Assembly (NCBI GenBank): GCA_030646745.1
Contig: JAUSKV010000328.1
Span: 1-9,954, forward strand
Length of the DNA: 9,954 bases
DNA from: Sulfurimonas sp.
GTDB lineage: Bacteria > Campylobacterota > Campylobacteria > Campylobacterales > Sulfurimonadaceae
Direction of reading: 5' to 3'
In this document: in pieces, positions 1 through 6,725 of the stretch
Numbering within the stretch: the stretch's first letter is position 1
Layout of the letters: every line of letters starts with the position of its first letter
Notes under the pieces: model-generated
The model's input: the letters and a program-made list of their open reading frames with translations, nothing else
What the model was told of the DNA's origin: nothing
Database searches by the model: none
Program-made: the position numbers and the translations under genes

Positions 1-2
1 TT

Positions 3-290
3 ATTGGAATTTTAGATTTTGAAAGAGTAACTCCGCAAGATGTCATAATTAACCTAACTATAGATTATGCGTTTAAAAAAGATGAATTTATAAATTATGC
101 TGAGATTGTAGAAATTATAAAAAAAGAGATGCTATTAAACCAATATTATTTAATTGAAGATGCGTTAAATGATTTAATCTCAAAATTAGTTAACAAATTT
201 TTAACAATCCAAAAAATAAACCTAAAAATCACGAAACCCTCTATCTTAGCAGATGCCAAAGTAAGTGTCAGCACACTTTTTACTCTCTAA
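3..290 (+). CDS. folB: Dihydroneopterin aldolase (FolB), C-terminal part; start lies before the window
   Basis: The open frame enters from the left edge and gives 95 residues to a TAA stop at 288-290. FolB is a cytosolic enzyme of folate synthesis that splits 7,8-dihydroneopterin into 6-hydroxymethyl-7,8-dihydropterin and glycolaldehyde. The visible part begins IGILDFER, matching the family's IGVxxWE segment near residue 15 with its pterin-binding glutamate (E7 of the fragment). It then has a YAEIVE segment with the conserved tyrosine (Y32), the LIEDAL helix (E52), and KITKPSIL near the C-terminus with the conserved lysine (K78). About 12-15 N-terminal residues are probably missing. The short length (about 110 aa in total) is normal for the family. 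A folB gene just upstream of cosR is also how I remember the Campylobacter jejuni order. The assignment rests on motifs and order only. Confidence 0.8.
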   Translation: MGILDFERVTPQDVIINLTIDYAFKKDEFINYAEIVEIIKKEMLLNQYYLIEDALNDLISKLVNKFLTIQKINLKITKPSILADAKVSVSTLFTL

Positions 291-301
291 TCTTAATTGT
301 A

Positions 302-397
302 AATAAAACTTTTATTAAAGAAAATTGAAAAAAACTTTAAACTAACCTAAAATTATGATACACTTTCGCCAAAATATTCACATATAGGAAAACATTA
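302..397 (+). promoter_or_regulatory. Promoter and leader of the cosR-like regulator
   Basis: A sigma70-type -10 element TATGAT lies at 354-359, about 39 bases before the ATG at 398. A Shine-Dalgarno AGGAA lies at 386-390, seven bases from the ATG. The -35 zone is A/T-rich without a good consensus, as is usual in this phylum. TTTAAA at 336-341 is followed after five bases by CTAAAA (347-352), a loose match to the TTTAAG-N5-TTTAAG box reported for HP1043, so autoregulation is possible but unproven. Further upstream, AATAAAA (302-308) and TTTTATT (310-316) form an all-A/T dyad after the folB stop. It could be a weak terminator arm or an UP-like element. Confidence 0.5.
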
Positions 398-1072
398 ATG
401 CGCATTTTGATTATAGAAGACGAAGTTACATTAAATAAGATGCTCGCAGAGGGATTAAAGGAATTTGGTTACCAAAGCGATGTAGTAGAGACTCTTAAAG
501 ACGGTGAGTACTACTTAGACATTCGTAATTATGATTTAGTTCTAATGGACTGGATGCTTCCGGATGGAAATTCTGTTGATATCATTGGTGATATTAAATC
601 TAAAACTCCTAAGACTGTTGTAGTTGTTTTATCTGCAAGAGACGATAACGAAAGTGAAATTGAAGCACTAAGAAGCGGTGCAGACGACTATATCCGTAAA
701 CCTTTTGATTTTGATGTTCTTATCGCTCGTATTGAGGCTCGTCTTCGTTTTGGCGGCAGCAATATTATAGAAATTGAAGATTTAATCATTAACCCGGAAG
801 AAGAAAAAATTACATACAAAGAACAAGAGATTGAACTTAAAGGAAAACCTTTTGAAGTTTTAACTCACCTAGCTCGTCACCGTGACCAGATTGTTTCAAA
901 AGAGCAACTACTTGACGCTATTTGGGAAGAACCAGAACTTGTAACTCCAAATGTAATCGAAGTAGCAATTAACCAAATAAGACAAAAAATGGACAAACCG
1001 CTAGGTATTACAACTATTGAGACTGTTCGTCGTCGTGGTTACCGTTTTTGTTTTCCAAAAGAAATTAATTAA
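398..1072 (+). CDS. cosR: OmpR/PhoB-family response regulator of the CosR/HP1043 type, with an intact receiver
   Basis: This 224-residue cytosolic transcription regulator has an N-terminal receiver (about 1-118) and a C-terminal winged-helix DNA-binding domain (about 123-222). The DNA-binding half carries GKPFEVLTHLARH, the WEEPE(L)VTPNVIEVAINQIRQ recognition region and TVRRRGYRF, which I recall as almost invariant in Campylobacter CosR and Helicobacter HP1043. Those relatives are essential or near-essential regulators linked to oxidative stress and central metabolism. The receiver keeps all canonical residues: the acidic pair E7/D8, phospho-acceptor D51 (in LVLMDWMLP), switch S79 and Y98, and K101 (KP). 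This is notable because CosR and HP1043 are described as atypical orphans lacking the phospho-aspartate. A histidine kinase gene follows on the same strand. Start ATG 398 has AGGAA seven bases upstream. The family call is firm; phosphorylation by the neighbour is inferred. Confidence 0.92.
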   Translation: MRILIIEDEVTLNKMLAEGLKEFGYQSDVVETLKDGEYYLDIRNYDLVLMDWMLPDGNSVDIIGDIKSKTPKTVVVVLSARDDNESEIEALRSGADDYIRKPFDFDVLIARIEARLRFGGSNIIEIEDLIINPEEEKITYKEQEIELKGKPFEVLTHLARHRDQIVSKEQLLDAIWEEPELVTPNVIEVAINQIRQKMDKPLGITTIETVRRRGYRFCFPKEIN

Positions 1073-1086
1073 CATACTCTCCTCTC

Positions 1087-1128
1087 TCAGCCCCTTTGGG
1101 CTGAAAAATTCAAAACTTTTTTTATTTT
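1087..1128 (+). terminator. Possible intrinsic terminator between regulator and kinase
   Basis: A perfect 7-bp stem, TCAGCCC (1087-1093) with GGGCTGA (1098-1104) and loop CTTT, begins 15 bases after the regulator stop. A seven-T run follows at 1117-1123, then more T's. The T run starts 12 bases after the stem rather than next to it, so termination may be partial. The stem could instead set the ratio of regulator to kinase transcript. Confidence 0.5.
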
Positions 1129-1174
1129 AAATTTACTCAGTTATAATTGCGATAATTATTCCTAAGGCGAAAAT
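1126..1174 (+). promoter_or_regulatory. Promoter and ribosome binding site of the histidine kinase gene
   Basis: A consensus TATAAT at 1142-1147 lies 27 bases before the ATG at 1175. A purine stretch TAAGGCG at 1163-1169 provides a Shine-Dalgarno about eight bases from the start. The -35 area is A/T-rich with TTTAAA at 1126-1131 and no recognisable TTGACA. Together with the hairpin upstream, this suggests the kinase can be transcribed independently of the regulator. Confidence 0.55.
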
Positions 1175-2476
1175 ATGTTTTCTAAAAGAAGTATCAGAAG
1201 AAACTTTCTCATCCAACTTATTTTTGCATCTGCTTTGTTAATTCTTATATTTTCTTCATTTTTATATTTTTACATCGAAAAATCTATTTATGATGAAAAA
1301 CGGCATGAGTTAATCCAATATGCAAAAAATATCGCTAATAATAAGTCTATAATGCAGATGGATTCTTCCTCTCCTGACTCTTATCTTGCTCTAAATATAG
1401 AAATTATTTATCTTAAAAAGTCACATGTAGATGTTGATTTGTACGAAAATAGCATAGATAAGCGGATATATTTAACCCTTATCTATCCATTTGATTTAGA
1501 CACTCTAAGCTATTTAAAAATAACCAAAGAGATTACTCCGACAAAAGTACTTTTAGATAAAATTTTGCACTACATATTCTTTATAAATATTATTGGCTTT
1601 GTGCTAGTCATTATATATGCTGTCATGCTTTCAAAAATGCTGGTCTCACCCCTTAAAATATTAAGCTCTAGACTTTCAAATATGAACGAGCACCTCATTA
1701 AACAGATTAAAGTAAGAGAGCTACCCGATGAATTTGAGCCACTTGGAGTCACTATAAATCATCTCATAGCAAGAATTCAAAACTTTGTAAAATATCAAAA
1801 GGAACTCTTTATCGGAACAGCGCATGAGTTAAAGACACCGCTGGCAATAATCAAACTAAAAAATCAGGTTACTCTCCTCAAGAGAAGGACTCCAGAGGAA
1901 TATATTGAGGCTCTTTTGGTTACAAATAAAACAATAGATGAGATGAATATAATTGTATCAAATATTCTTAATATAGGGAGACAGGAGGGAGCTCAGCTTG
2001 ATAAACCAACAACAGTTGATGTTATAGAGGTACTGAAACAAAAAGCGAATGATTTTAAACTTTTGGCTGAAAATGAGGGAAAAACACTCAATATAAGTTT
2101 TGAACCAAACGGATTTATGGCTACACTTCAGGTGAGCCTACTAAATCAGATTGTCCAAAATTTTTTACAAAATGCTCTAAAATTCACACCGCAAGACAGA
2201 AGTGTAACACTAAAAAGTTCACAAGACAATGTGGGTCTGCTGATTGAAGTAATTGATGAGGGGTGCGGCATAGATGACAGTGTCGATCTATTTGCCCCGT
2301 TTAAAAGACAGGGGAATAAATCTGGCGTTGGGCTAGGTCTATTTTTGGCAAAAAGCGCAGCCGATGCCCTAGGTGCAAAAATAAAAGTAGAAAATAGAAA
2401 AGATGGGGTAGATGGAACAATTGCCTCTCTCCAACTCAATTCAAAACTTTCATGCATACTGCCGCGAAATAACTAA
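1175..2476 (+). CDS. Membrane sensor histidine kinase, likely partner of the adjacent regulator
   Basis: The 433-residue protein has a basic N-terminus (KRSIRRN), a first membrane helix at about 11-34, an extracytoplasmic sensor region of roughly 95 residues (35-131) and a second membrane helix at about 132-153. A HAMP-like linker (about 154-205) leads to a HisKA dimerisation domain with the H-box AHELKTPLA, where H217 is the expected phospho-site. The HATPase domain shows the N-box (N329 and N333 in QNFLQNALKF), G1 box DEGCGI (361-366), F-box DLFAPFKR (371-378) and G2 box GVGLGLF (384-390). All catalytic boxes are present, so the kinase should be active. The sensor region has no domain I recognise, and the ligand is unknown. 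It lies 102 bases after the regulator gene behind a hairpin and its own TATAAT. Pairing with that regulator is inferred from adjacency. ATG 1175 is the first start with a ribosome binding site. Confidence 0.88.
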   Translation: MFSKRSIRRNFLIQLIFASALLILIFSSFLYFYIEKSIYDEKRHELIQYAKNIANNKSIMQMDSSSPDSYLALNIEIIYLKKSHVDVDLYENSIDKRIYLTLIYPFDLDTLSYLKITKEITPTKVLLDKILHYIFFINIIGFVLVIIYAVMLSKMLVSPLKILSSRLSNMNEHLIKQIKVRELPDEFEPLGVTINHLIARIQNFVKYQKELFIGTAHELKTPLAIIKLKNQVTLLKRRTPEEYIEALLVTNKTIDEMNIIVSNILNIGRQEGAQLDKPTTVDVIEVLKQKANDFKLLAENEGKTLNISFEPNGFMATLQVSLLNQIVQNFLQNALKFTPQDRSVTLKSSQDNVGLLIEVIDEGCGIDDSVDLFAPFKRQGNKSGVGLGLFLAKSAADALGAKIKVENRKDGVDGTIASLQLNSKLSCILPRNN

Positions 2477-2486
2477 ATTTAGCGTA

Positions 2487-2584
2487 TTTAAAAATTTATG
2501 AAGCTATATTTTGATATAAATCGGGCATATATATATTAGATAAATTAATCTTCATAAATGAAGTATTAAACATAAGGTTTTATA
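2487..2584 (+). promoter_or_regulatory. Ferredoxin-ppx promoter with an inverted repeat in the leader
   Basis: Two candidate -10 elements are present, TATATT at 2505-2510 and TATAAA at 2515-2520. The second would start transcription near 2526-2528. Between promoter and gene lies an inverted repeat: TTAATCTTCAT (2545-2555), a two-base centre AA, and ATGAAG-T-ATTAA (2558-2569), which is 11 complementary pairs with one bulged T. The Shine-Dalgarno TAAGG (2573-2577) follows within a few bases, seven bases from the ATG at 2585. The dyad may be an operator or a leader hairpin that affects translation. The sequence alone does not decide. Confidence 0.45.
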
Positions 2585-2836
2585 ATGGCTCTACTGATAA
2601 ATGATGAGTGTATAGCGTGTGATGCATGTCGAGAAGAATGCCCGACAACAGCGATTGAAGAGGGTGATCCAATCTATTTTATAGATCCAGATCGTTGTAC
2701 TGAATGTGTAAGTGTTTATGATGAGCCGGCATGTATATCAGTTTGTCCTGTTGATTGTATAATCCCCGACAAAGACAATGTTGAATCTATCGCTGAACTT
2801 CAGCATAAATATAAAAATATATTAAGAGAAGAATAG
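2585..2836 (+). CDS. 2[4Fe-4S] ferredoxin of the Alvin/YfhL type
   Basis: This is an 83-residue, acidic, cytosolic electron carrier. The first cluster motif is CxxCxxCxxxCP with C9, C12, C15 and C19. The second is C38-xx-C41-x8-C50-xxx-C54-P. The eight-residue spacing between its second and third cysteines, and the C-terminal helix (about 65-83), are typical of the Allochromatium (Alvin) and YfhL group rather than clostridial ferredoxins. An extra cysteine, C58, follows CPVD and is common in the group. Low-potential electron transfer is the expected role, but the redox partner cannot be read from the sequence. The gene has its own promoter and leader and is followed after four bases by ppx. 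A ferredoxin beside ppx and near cosR is also my recollection of the C. jejuni order. Confidence 0.9.
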   Translation: MALLINDECIACDACREECPTTAIEEGDPIYFIDPDRCTECVSVYDEPACISVCPVDCIIPDKDNVESIAELQHKYKNILREE

Positions 2837-2840
2837 GAAT

Positions 2841-4301
2841 TTGGCAAAGAGAGTAGCAGTAATTGACATAGGTTCCAACTCTGTTAGAATGGTTATTTAT
2901 GAGCGAACTTCTCGCTTTGCATTTTATCTGCTATACGAAGCCAAAAGTAAGGTAAGGTTATCTGAAAATGCTTACCAGAATGGAGGTTTCCTCCAAAAAA
3001 CTCCAATGCAGAGGACTTTTGAAGCCCTTGCTGACTTTCAATCCATTATAAACTCCTTTCAAGCAAGAAAAGTGTTATGTGTAGCAACTTCAGCTCTTCG
3101 TGATGCACCCAATAAAAATGAGTTTCTTGAGAGAGTAAAAAAAGAGCTCAAACTTAATATTAAAGTTATTGATGGAGAGAAAGAAGCATATTATGGCGGA
3201 ATTGCATGTGCGAATCTACTTCCTGAACAAAAAAATGCAATAAGCATTGATATAGGCGGTGGTTCTACAGAGTTCACGCTTATAGATAAAAACAATGTTA
3301 GTAATACTATCTCTCTCGAGCTCGGAACCGTAAGGCTAAAAGAACTTTTTTTTGATAAAAACAGTATTAAGGAAGCTGTAAGTTATATAGACTCAAAACT
3401 CACCGCTTTAGACAGCTTAGATGCATCTACACTTGTAGGAATTGGTGGCACATTTAGAGCAATATCAAGTGCTATTATGACAAATAGCAATTATCCCCTA
3501 AATAAACTCCATGCCTTCGAATGTAAAGTATCGGATTTTAAAGATTTTATATCTGAAATTTTAGATGCTGATGAATCAAAACTAAAAAAATTAAATATTA
3601 AAGAAGACAGATTTGACATCATTAAGCCCGGTGCTTTAATACTAAGCAGGGTATTAAAAAAACTCTCAATAAAAAAACTTATTACAAGCGGTGTAGGGGT
3701 GAGAGAGGGTGTTTATTTAAGTGATTTGCTCAGAAATTCCAAAGATAAATTTCCGCATAACTTTAACACTTCTGTGAGATACCTCCTTGATTTCCATATC
3801 AAGGATAGAATTTTTGCGAATCAACTCAACTTACTCAGCAAAAAACTTTTCGATTTAACATACTCTTATTTAAAGATAGATATACGATATAGAAGCGATT
3901 TAGCAATTGCAGCAAAACTTTATCAGACAGGCAACAGCATACACTTCTACTCTCAGAATAAACATAGTTATTACCTCTTACAAGGTGCATTAGAGTATGG
4001 CTTTACACACAAACAGATTCAGCTTATTTCCACTTTAGCAAGATTTGCAAAAAATAAACTTCCTACGAATGACCATATGCAAAAGTATAAAGATTTGCTT
4101 CCGGATTTAAATACCGTAGAGTCGCTAAGCTATCTTATATCGCTAAGTGTTGCACTCCTTAACCATAGACCGAGAAACATAGATTTTGATTTAAAATTTG
4201 AAGAGGGTGTTTTAAAAGTAGAATCTTCAAACAACCTCTACCTAAGTAAAGAGGCTGTAAAAAAACTGGTGGAACTAAAAAATTTTAAAGTAGAATTTTA
4301 G
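2841..4301 (+). CDS. ppx: Exopolyphosphatase / guanosine pentaphosphatase (Ppx/GppA family)
   Basis: The 486-residue cytosolic enzyme is of the ASKHA fold that removes terminal phosphate from polyphosphate and/or converts pppGpp to ppGpp. Phosphate-1 motif DIGSNSVRM occupies 9-17, ATSALRDA 82-89 and GEKEA 112-116 (candidate catalytic E115). Phosphate-2 motif DIGGGSTEF lies at 137-145, the nucleotide-site-like GIGGTFRA at 200-207 and SGVGVREGVY at 283-292. Residues from about 305 form the helical HD-like C-terminal region. In it the expected HD-type signature reads AAKLYQTG, without the metal-binding His-Asp pair. The start is TTG: a stop lies in frame just upstream (2823), no other start precedes the phosphate-1 motif, and AGGA (2835-2838) overlaps the ferredoxin stop. 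This points to translational coupling with the ferredoxin. Sequence cannot tell Ppx from GppA activity. Confidence 0.9.
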   Translation: MAKRVAVIDIGSNSVRMVIYERTSRFAFYLLYEAKSKVRLSENAYQNGGFLQKTPMQRTFEALADFQSIINSFQARKVLCVATSALRDAPNKNEFLERVKKELKLNIKVIDGEKEAYYGGIACANLLPEQKNAISIDIGGGSTEFTLIDKNNVSNTISLELGTVRLKELFFDKNSIKEAVSYIDSKLTALDSLDASTLVGIGGTFRAISSAIMTNSNYPLNKLHAFECKVSDFKDFISEILDADESKLKKLNIKEDRFDIIKPGALILSRVLKKLSIKKLITSGVGVREGVYLSDLLRNSKDKFPHNFNTSVRYLLDFHIKDRIFANQLNLLSKKLFDLTYSYLKIDIRYRSDLAIAAKLYQTGNSIHFYSQNKHSYYLLQGALEYGFTHKQIQLISTLARFAKNKLPTNDHMQKYKDLLPDLNTVESLSYLISLSVALLNHRPRNIDFDLKFEEGVLKVESSNNLYLSKEAVKKLVELKNFKVEF

Positions 4302-6535
4302 AATCTCTGTCCCATAGTGAATTCAAACTGAGCGGTTCTATCGCCGACATGCTCATTAAGTGGATTTGCGAACATTAACTGAATAGGTCCAACAGGTGAA
4401 AACCACTCAAGACCCATTCCATAACCGCCGCGAGAGTACTCTTCTAATGAATCTTCACCTATAAATCCCCAGTCGGCAAAAGCTACCATACGCATTTTAG
4501 CCTTAGGAACAAGCGGCAAACTAAGCTCTAAATTGTTTGAAAAAGTTTGTTTACCACCTGTTCTTAATGAACTATTTGTAGTATCAATTGGAGAAATAGA
4601 GTATGACTGATACCCTCTCACGCTTCCTAGTCCACCCATAAACACTTTCTCATTGATAGGCAAATTTACTGGATTTAAAACTGCATTGTATCTGGCTTTG
4701 TATCTTAATATAGCATCAAATCCAATATAGCTTTCTAAGCCGTTATACTTTCCGAATGTTGTTCTGCTTTTGAGAAAATCTGCACCTCCTCCGACACCGG
4801 CTCTTTCAAAACTTTGACTCAATGTAAAACCTTCGCGAGGAAGATAGTAGTCATCCGTATTATCAAAACTAAGACTTGTAGTAACTGAACTTTTTGAATA
4901 ACTTTCAAAATATCTTGTTATGTATGCAGGAGTGTAGAGAATATTAGTTTCATCAATATTATAATATCTGTTTTGTGAATAACCATATCCAAGATAGCCT
5001 GTTACATGTCTTGAAAATTTATGTCCAATGCCAGCTGAAAGACCATCAGTATCCACGCTGTAAGCAATATACTCATACATTGATTTTGTAACGGCGAAAT
5101 TACCGCTAAAGTCGCTATCGTTCAATCGTGGATTTGAAATATTAAAAGAGGCATTTTGAGTCAGCTCCGATTTTTCTGCCCGAACTCCGACATTTATCCC
5201 TGAACCCCACACATTTGAATCATTCACACCAAGACTAACTAAAAGACCACCATAGCTTCCATATCCGCCACCGACTTGTATATTTCCTGTTGGTGCCTCT
5301 TTTACTTTAACAATCAAATCCATTGTTTGATTGTCAACTCTTTTTTCCTCAATAGTATTACTATCGAAATAGCCAAGTCTTCCAAGTGAGTTTCTGGAAT
5401 CTTTTAAATCCGTCAGAGAATACATGTCCCCTGGTCCAAGGTAGAGCTCTCGTCTCACGATTCTATCAAGCGTTCTTGTATTTCCAGAGATAATCACATC
5501 TCTAATTTTTACCTTATCGCCTGGAACAATCTTAAAAACTACATCAACGGTATTATTATCTTTGTTCTTTTTCAAATCAGGCATTACTTGGACATAAGCG
5601 TAGCTTAAATCTGCTATAAGAGTTTTAATTTTATCTGCATCTTCACGAAAAGTTTTAATATTAAATACTTTTCCTTTTTCTAAACTGATAACCTCTTTTA
5701 TCTTCTCTTCTTCGATAACGCTTTTAGTTTGATTAACTGAGACACTATTGATTGTATATACGGCACCCTCTTCCACTTGATAACTCATGTCGGCTTTATA
5801 GTGGTCAAAATTTGCTCTAGCGAATGGAGTACTTACTTTTGAATCTAAATAACCAAACTGCATGTAATAGTCACGAATTCTAAGGGGGTCATACTCTAAA
5901 TCTGCAAGACTCATCTTGCCATCATTTCTTCCCCATAGCCAACCCATAAATTCATACTCTTTGTTTGCAATTACACTATCAAACTCACTGCTGTCGAGTC
6001 CTACTACACCGCTATATTCTAGCTTTTGAATAACAATTTTCTCACCCTCATTCACAATAAAAGTAACTTTAATGCTCCCGTTGTCTAGGTGCTCTTCTTC
6101 TACTTCAACAACACTATCTATCTTGCCATCTTTATTTATTGCTTCTATAATTCTTTTTTTTGCAGCTTCTAATTTTTGCTGATTGTATAAAGAGCCTTTT
6201 TTTATCTGGATAACCGACTTTTTAATCTCTTCATCGCTCTCTTTCCAACCCTTAAGTTCAATCAGTGAAATAACAGGCTTTTCTTTAAACTTGAATGTAA
6301 CATCCCCATTTTCATTTTCAACCCAAATATCGGTAAAGTAACCCTGCTTAAAATACTTTTTAATAGCCTCATCGATTATTTTCTCATCCACCTCATTTCC
6401 TACTTCAAAATCAAGCATTCGAAGTGCAACAGGCTCTGACATGTGAACCATTCCCTCATATTTGATAGACTTTACGGTAAAAGCAAAAGCGTTGATACTA
6501 AGTAGTGTTAAAATTGAAGCCAGAAAAATTTTCAT
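4298..6535 (-). CDS. bamA: Outer-membrane protein assembly factor BamA (Omp85)
   Basis: The 745-residue precursor starts with a signal peptide (about 1-18, small residues AFA before the cut). Five POTRA repeats follow, roughly 20-88, 89-164, 165-257, 258-338 and 340-414. The 16-stranded outer-membrane barrel runs from about 417 to the end. The barrel carries the conserved loop-6 motif VRGY at 639-642 and ends in phenylalanine (MGQRF), the usual outer-membrane beta-signal. BamA folds and inserts beta-barrel proteins as the core of the Bam complex. Its length is close to that of known campylobacterial BamA. The stop overlaps the convergent ppx stop by four bases, so no separate terminator fits between them. 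A weak GGA (6542-6544 on the complement) precedes ATG 6535, and a TAGAAT -10 lies upstream. The assignment is secure. Confidence 0.95.
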   Translation of the reverse strand: MKIFLASILTLLSINAFAFTVKSIKYEGMVHMSEPVALRMLDFEVGNEVDEKIIDEAIKKYFKQGYFTDIWVENENGDVTFKFKEKPVISLIELKGWKESDEEIKKSVIQIKKGSLYNQQKLEAAKKRIIEAINKDGKIDSVVEVEEEHLDNGSIKVTFIVNEGEKIVIQKLEYSGVVGLDSSEFDSVIANKEYEFMGWLWGRNDGKMSLADLEYDPLRIRDYYMQFGYLDSKVSTPFARANFDHYKADMSYQVEEGAVYTINSVSVNQTKSVIEEEKIKEVISLEKGKVFNIKTFREDADKIKTLIADLSYAYVQVMPDLKKNKDNNTVDVVFKIVPGDKVKIRDVIISGNTRTLDRIVRRELYLGPGDMYSLTDLKDSRNSLGRLGYFDSNTIEEKRVDNQTMDLIVKVKEAPTGNIQVGGGYGSYGGLLVSLGVNDSNVWGSGINVGVRAEKSELTQNASFNISNPRLNDSDFSGNFAVTKSMYEYIAYSVDTDGLSAGIGHKFSRHVTGYLGYGYSQNRYYNIDETNILYTPAYITRYFESYSKSSVTTSLSFDNTDDYYLPREGFTLSQSFERAGVGGGADFLKSRTTFGKYNGLESYIGFDAILRYKARYNAVLNPVNLPINEKVFMGGLGSVRGYQSYSISPIDTTNSSLRTGGKQTFSNNLELSLPLVPKAKMRMVAFADWGFIGEDSLEEYSRGGYGMGLEWFSPVGPIQLMFANPLNEHVGDRTAQFEFTMGQRF

Positions 6536-6565
6536 TAAAATCCATTTGTTATAAAATAAGAGGTG

Positions 6566-6589
6566 ATTCTACCTTTTAAGAGGTTAAAA
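6566..6589 (-). promoter_or_regulatory. Probable bamA promoter with an adjacent palindrome
   Basis: Read on the minus strand, TAGAAT (6571 to 6566) is a plausible -10 about 30 bases before the bamA ATG. Directly upstream lies a perfect palindrome, TTTTAA-GAGG-TTAAAA (6574-6589), covering the spacer just upstream of the -10. Such a position suits an operator, but A/T-rich palindromes arise easily by chance here. An alternative -10 (TATAAC) lies closer to the start codon and would leave a very short leader. Confidence 0.35.
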
Positions 6590-6725
6590 TTAAGTAAGAC
6601 GATACAGGAATTTTTGGATTTCTATTTCAGATAATAACAGAAAGTAGCATCCTTCTAAGCAATGCTTGCTATGCATCTTTGAAATCTAATTGAAAAAAAA
6701 CAGTGCAAAAACGGTGCAAAAAAAA
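6590..6725. other. Intergenic region between bamA and the diguanylate cyclase, with direct repeats and a small stem
   Basis: No gene is visible here. Two near-identical 11-base units, CAGTGCAAAAA and CGGTGCAAAAA, stand in tandem at 6701-6722. On the cyclase strand these give T-rich tracts right after the TGA stop (T8, then T5, then T8). They could serve as a poorly structured terminator, but only a 4-bp TGCA stem forms. A stem AGCAA-TGC-TTGCT lies at 6658-6670, flanked by GCAT (6647-6650) and ATGC (6671-6674). Confidence 0.35.

Noticed and set aside
1570..1752. Minus-strand open frame of 60 codons inside the kinase gene
   Set aside because: It lies antisense to the well-supported kinase, has no ribosome site, and its translation looks like low-complexity shadow sequence.
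2146..2457. Minus-strand open frame of 103 codons over the kinase ATPase domain
   Set aside because: It is antisense to the conserved N, G1, F and G2 boxes and shows no recognisable domain.
2474..2498. TAAATTT/AAATTTA inverted repeat after the kinase stop as a terminator
   Set aside because: The stem is entirely A/T with an 11-base loop and no following T run, so it would be too weak and is expected by chance in this composition.
6658..6670. AGCAA-TGC-TTGCT stem as the cyclase terminator
   Set aside because: It is only five pairs with a three-base loop, no T run follows on the minus strand, and it lies over 50 bases beyond the stop.
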